In this document: positions 6,787-8,105 of the stretch, piece by piece
How the letters are laid out: each line of letters opens with the position of its first letter
How positions within the stretch are numbered: position 1 is the first letter of the stretch
NCBI GenBank assembly: GCA_902797495.1
Contig: CADBTH010000208.1
Span: 1-8,105 of the forward strand
Source of the DNA: an uncultured Ruminococcus sp.
GTDB lineage: Bacteria; Bacillota; Clostridia; Oscillospirales; CAG-272
Reading direction: 5' to 3'
DNA length: 8,105 nucleotides
Notes under the pieces: model-generated
Seen by the model: only the letters and a program-made list of their open reading frames with translations
Told to the model about the DNA's origin: nothing
The model's database searches: none
Program-made: the position numbers and the translations under genes

Positions 6787-8105
6787 ATGTACAATTCAAA
6801 AGATCCGAAATACCGCGAAGCGAGAGCAAAGGCGAAGGAACTCGTCTCCACGATGACTCTCGAAGAAATGACGATACAGCTGTCCCAGTTCATGGTCAGC
6901 GAGAACACGTACAACCCCGAGCACGTCGAGGAAGACGGCGAGATGCTCGCGGGAAGATGCGGCTCCCTTCTCGGCACGATGGGAACGGAGATCTGCAACA
7001 AGTTCCAGAAGATCTCCGTCGAGTGCACTCCGAAGAACATACCTCTTCTCACCGGATGCGACGTCATCCACGGATGCTGTACGACGATGCCGATACCCAT
7101 CGCTCAGTCCTGCACCTTCGAGCCCGATATCGTGAGAGCGTGCTCCGCAGTTGCGGGAAAAGAAGCGCGGGCGCAGGGCGTGAACTGGACGTACGCCCCG
7201 ATGGTCGATATCGCGCGCGACGCGAGATGGGGCAGAGTCGCCGAGGGCTACGGAGAAGACACGTATCTCTGCACGAAGATGGCGGAAGCGGCGGTGCGCG
7301 GCTTCCAGGACGACGGCGGCATACTCGCGTGCATGAAGCATTATATAGCATACAGCGCGTGCGAGGGCGGCCGCGACTACTACGGATGCGAGATGAGCGA
7401 CCAGACTCTTCACAACACGTTCCTGCCTCCGTTCAAAGCGGGAGTAGACGCGGGAGTCGCAACGTTCATGAGCTCGTTCAACGATATAAACGGAGTCCCC
7501 TGCTCCGCGAGCCGCAAGCTCCTCTGGGACGTACTCAGAGGCGAGCTCGGATTCGAGGGCTTCGTCATCTCGGACTATGACTCCGTTTTCGAGCTTACAA
7601 AACACGGATACGCCGAGGATGAAAAGGACGCAGTTCTCAAGGGATACGGCGCGGGCGTCGACGTTCTGATGCCCGGAAACCTCTACAACAGACACATCCC
7701 GAAGCTCGTCGAAGAGGGCAAGCTGACTAAGGAGCAGGTGGCGGAATCCTGCGAAAAAGTCATCGCCGCAAAATATATGCTCGGGCTGATGGACGACCCG
7801 TACACGGAAGAGCCCGACCCGATGAAGACTTACCTCACGGAAGAATACAGAGCGATATCGCGCAACGCCGCAAAGCGCTCCTTCGTCCTGCTTGAGAACG
7901 ACGGTATCCTTCCGCTCGTACCCGACGAGTGGGCGGGACGGAAGATCGGTCTGACCGGTCCCGTTGCGGACGAGGGCGACACGGTCCTCGGATGCTGGGC
8001 GTCGGCGAAGAATCCCGAAAAGACGGTAAAGATCAAAGACGCGATGGAGCGCGTATACAAAGACTCCGAGATAGTTTACGCCAAAGGCGCGACGGTCAGA
8101 AAAGA
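6787..8105 (+). CDS. Glycoside hydrolase family 3 beta-glucosidase-like enzyme, N-terminal part
   Basis: The frame is open from ATG 6787 to the window end, giving 439 complete codons of a family whose members usually exceed 700 residues. GGAGG at 6776-6780 is an excellent ribosome binding site, and the gene begins 14 nt after the dehydrogenase stop, so the two are probably co-transcribed. GH3 enzymes remove terminal beta-linked sugars by a retaining mechanism. Seen: the barrel domain with CDVIHG, PMVDIARDARWGR (139-150), KHY (184-186), EGGRDY (193-198), and GFVISDYDSV with D263 as the likely nucleophile. After about residue 355 the alpha/beta sandwich domain begins at SRNAAKRSFVLLENDGILPL. 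The acid/base residue lies beyond the window. The N-terminus (MYNSKDPKYREA) is not a signal peptide, so a cytoplasmic enzyme acting on imported oligosaccharides is likely. Similarity is to BglX-type enzymes. Exact sugar specificity (glucose, xylose or other) cannot be set. Confidence 0.93.
   Translation, partial: MYNSKDPKYREARAKAKELVSTMTLEEMTIQLSQFMVSENTYNPEHVEEDGEMLAGRCGSLLGTMGTEICNKFQKISVECTPKNIPLLTGCDVIHGCCTTMPIPIAQSCTFEPDIVRACSAVAGKEARAQGVNWTYAPMVDIARDARWGRVAEGYGEDTYLCTKMAEAAVRGFQDDGGILACMKHYIAYSACEGGRDYYGCEMSDQTLHNTFLPPFKAGVDAGVATFMSSFNDINGVPCSASRKLLWDVLRGELGFEGFVISDYDSVFELTKHGYAEDEKDAVLKGYGAGVDVLMPGNLYNRHIPKLVEEGKLTKEQVAESCEKVIAAKYMLGLMDDPYTEEPDPMKTYLTEEYRAISRNAAKRSFVLLENDGILPLVPDEWAGRKIGLTGPVADEGDTVLGCWASAKNPEKTVKIKDAMERVYKDSEIVYAKGATVRK

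Noticed and set aside
6741..7580. 279-codon plus-strand frame overlapping the GH3 gene
   Set aside because: The product is Arg-rich and without motifs. The GH3 frame starting at 6787 has a strong GGAGG site and clear family motifs.

Overview
The window looks like a chromosomal segment of a moderately GC-rich Clostridia-type Firmicute, probably a gut or anaerobic lineage. This is inferred from strong GGAGG-type ribosome binding sites, frequent ATA (Ile) and AGA (Arg) codons within otherwise GC-rich genes, and a metK–recD2 gene order, which from memory occurs in Clostridia. All genes read on the + strand.

Layout. Positions 2-640 hold the 3' half of metK (S-adenosylmethionine synthetase), closed by a textbook intrinsic terminator (659-685). 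A near-perfect sigma-A promoter (TTGACA, 17 nt, TATAAT; 705-733) and a GGAGG-type ribosome binding site then start recD2, an SF1B DNA helicase gene. recD2 is split: exon 1 is 771-2784 and exon 2 is 5614-5828. Between them lies a complete-looking 2829-nt group II intron (2785-5613). It has a GTGCG 5' end, a structured 5' ribozyme region, an ORF for a reverse transcriptase/maturase/HNH endonuclease (3558-5465), a 34-nt domain V (5531-5564), and a domain VI with a bulged A eight nucleotides from the 3' end. Removing the intron exactly restores one 742-codon recD2 frame and rebuilds the conserved helicase motif V through a split Glu codon.

The recD2 stop overlaps the start of a D-2-hydroxyacid dehydrogenase gene (5825-6772) in an ATGA. 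That gene is followed after 14 nt by a family 3 glycoside hydrolase gene (6787 to beyond the window end). The three host genes therefore look like one transcription unit driven from the promoter at 705-733, with the intron sitting inside its first gene.

The main point of interest is a mobile retroelement in sense orientation inside a core motif of a housekeeping DNA-repair helicase. If RecD2 is functional, splicing is obligatory. Splicing may also affect translation of the coupled metabolic genes downstream. The intron is visibly more AT-rich than its host genes, which suggests acquisition from a lower-GC donor. No tRNA, rRNA, CRISPR array or phage gene was seen.
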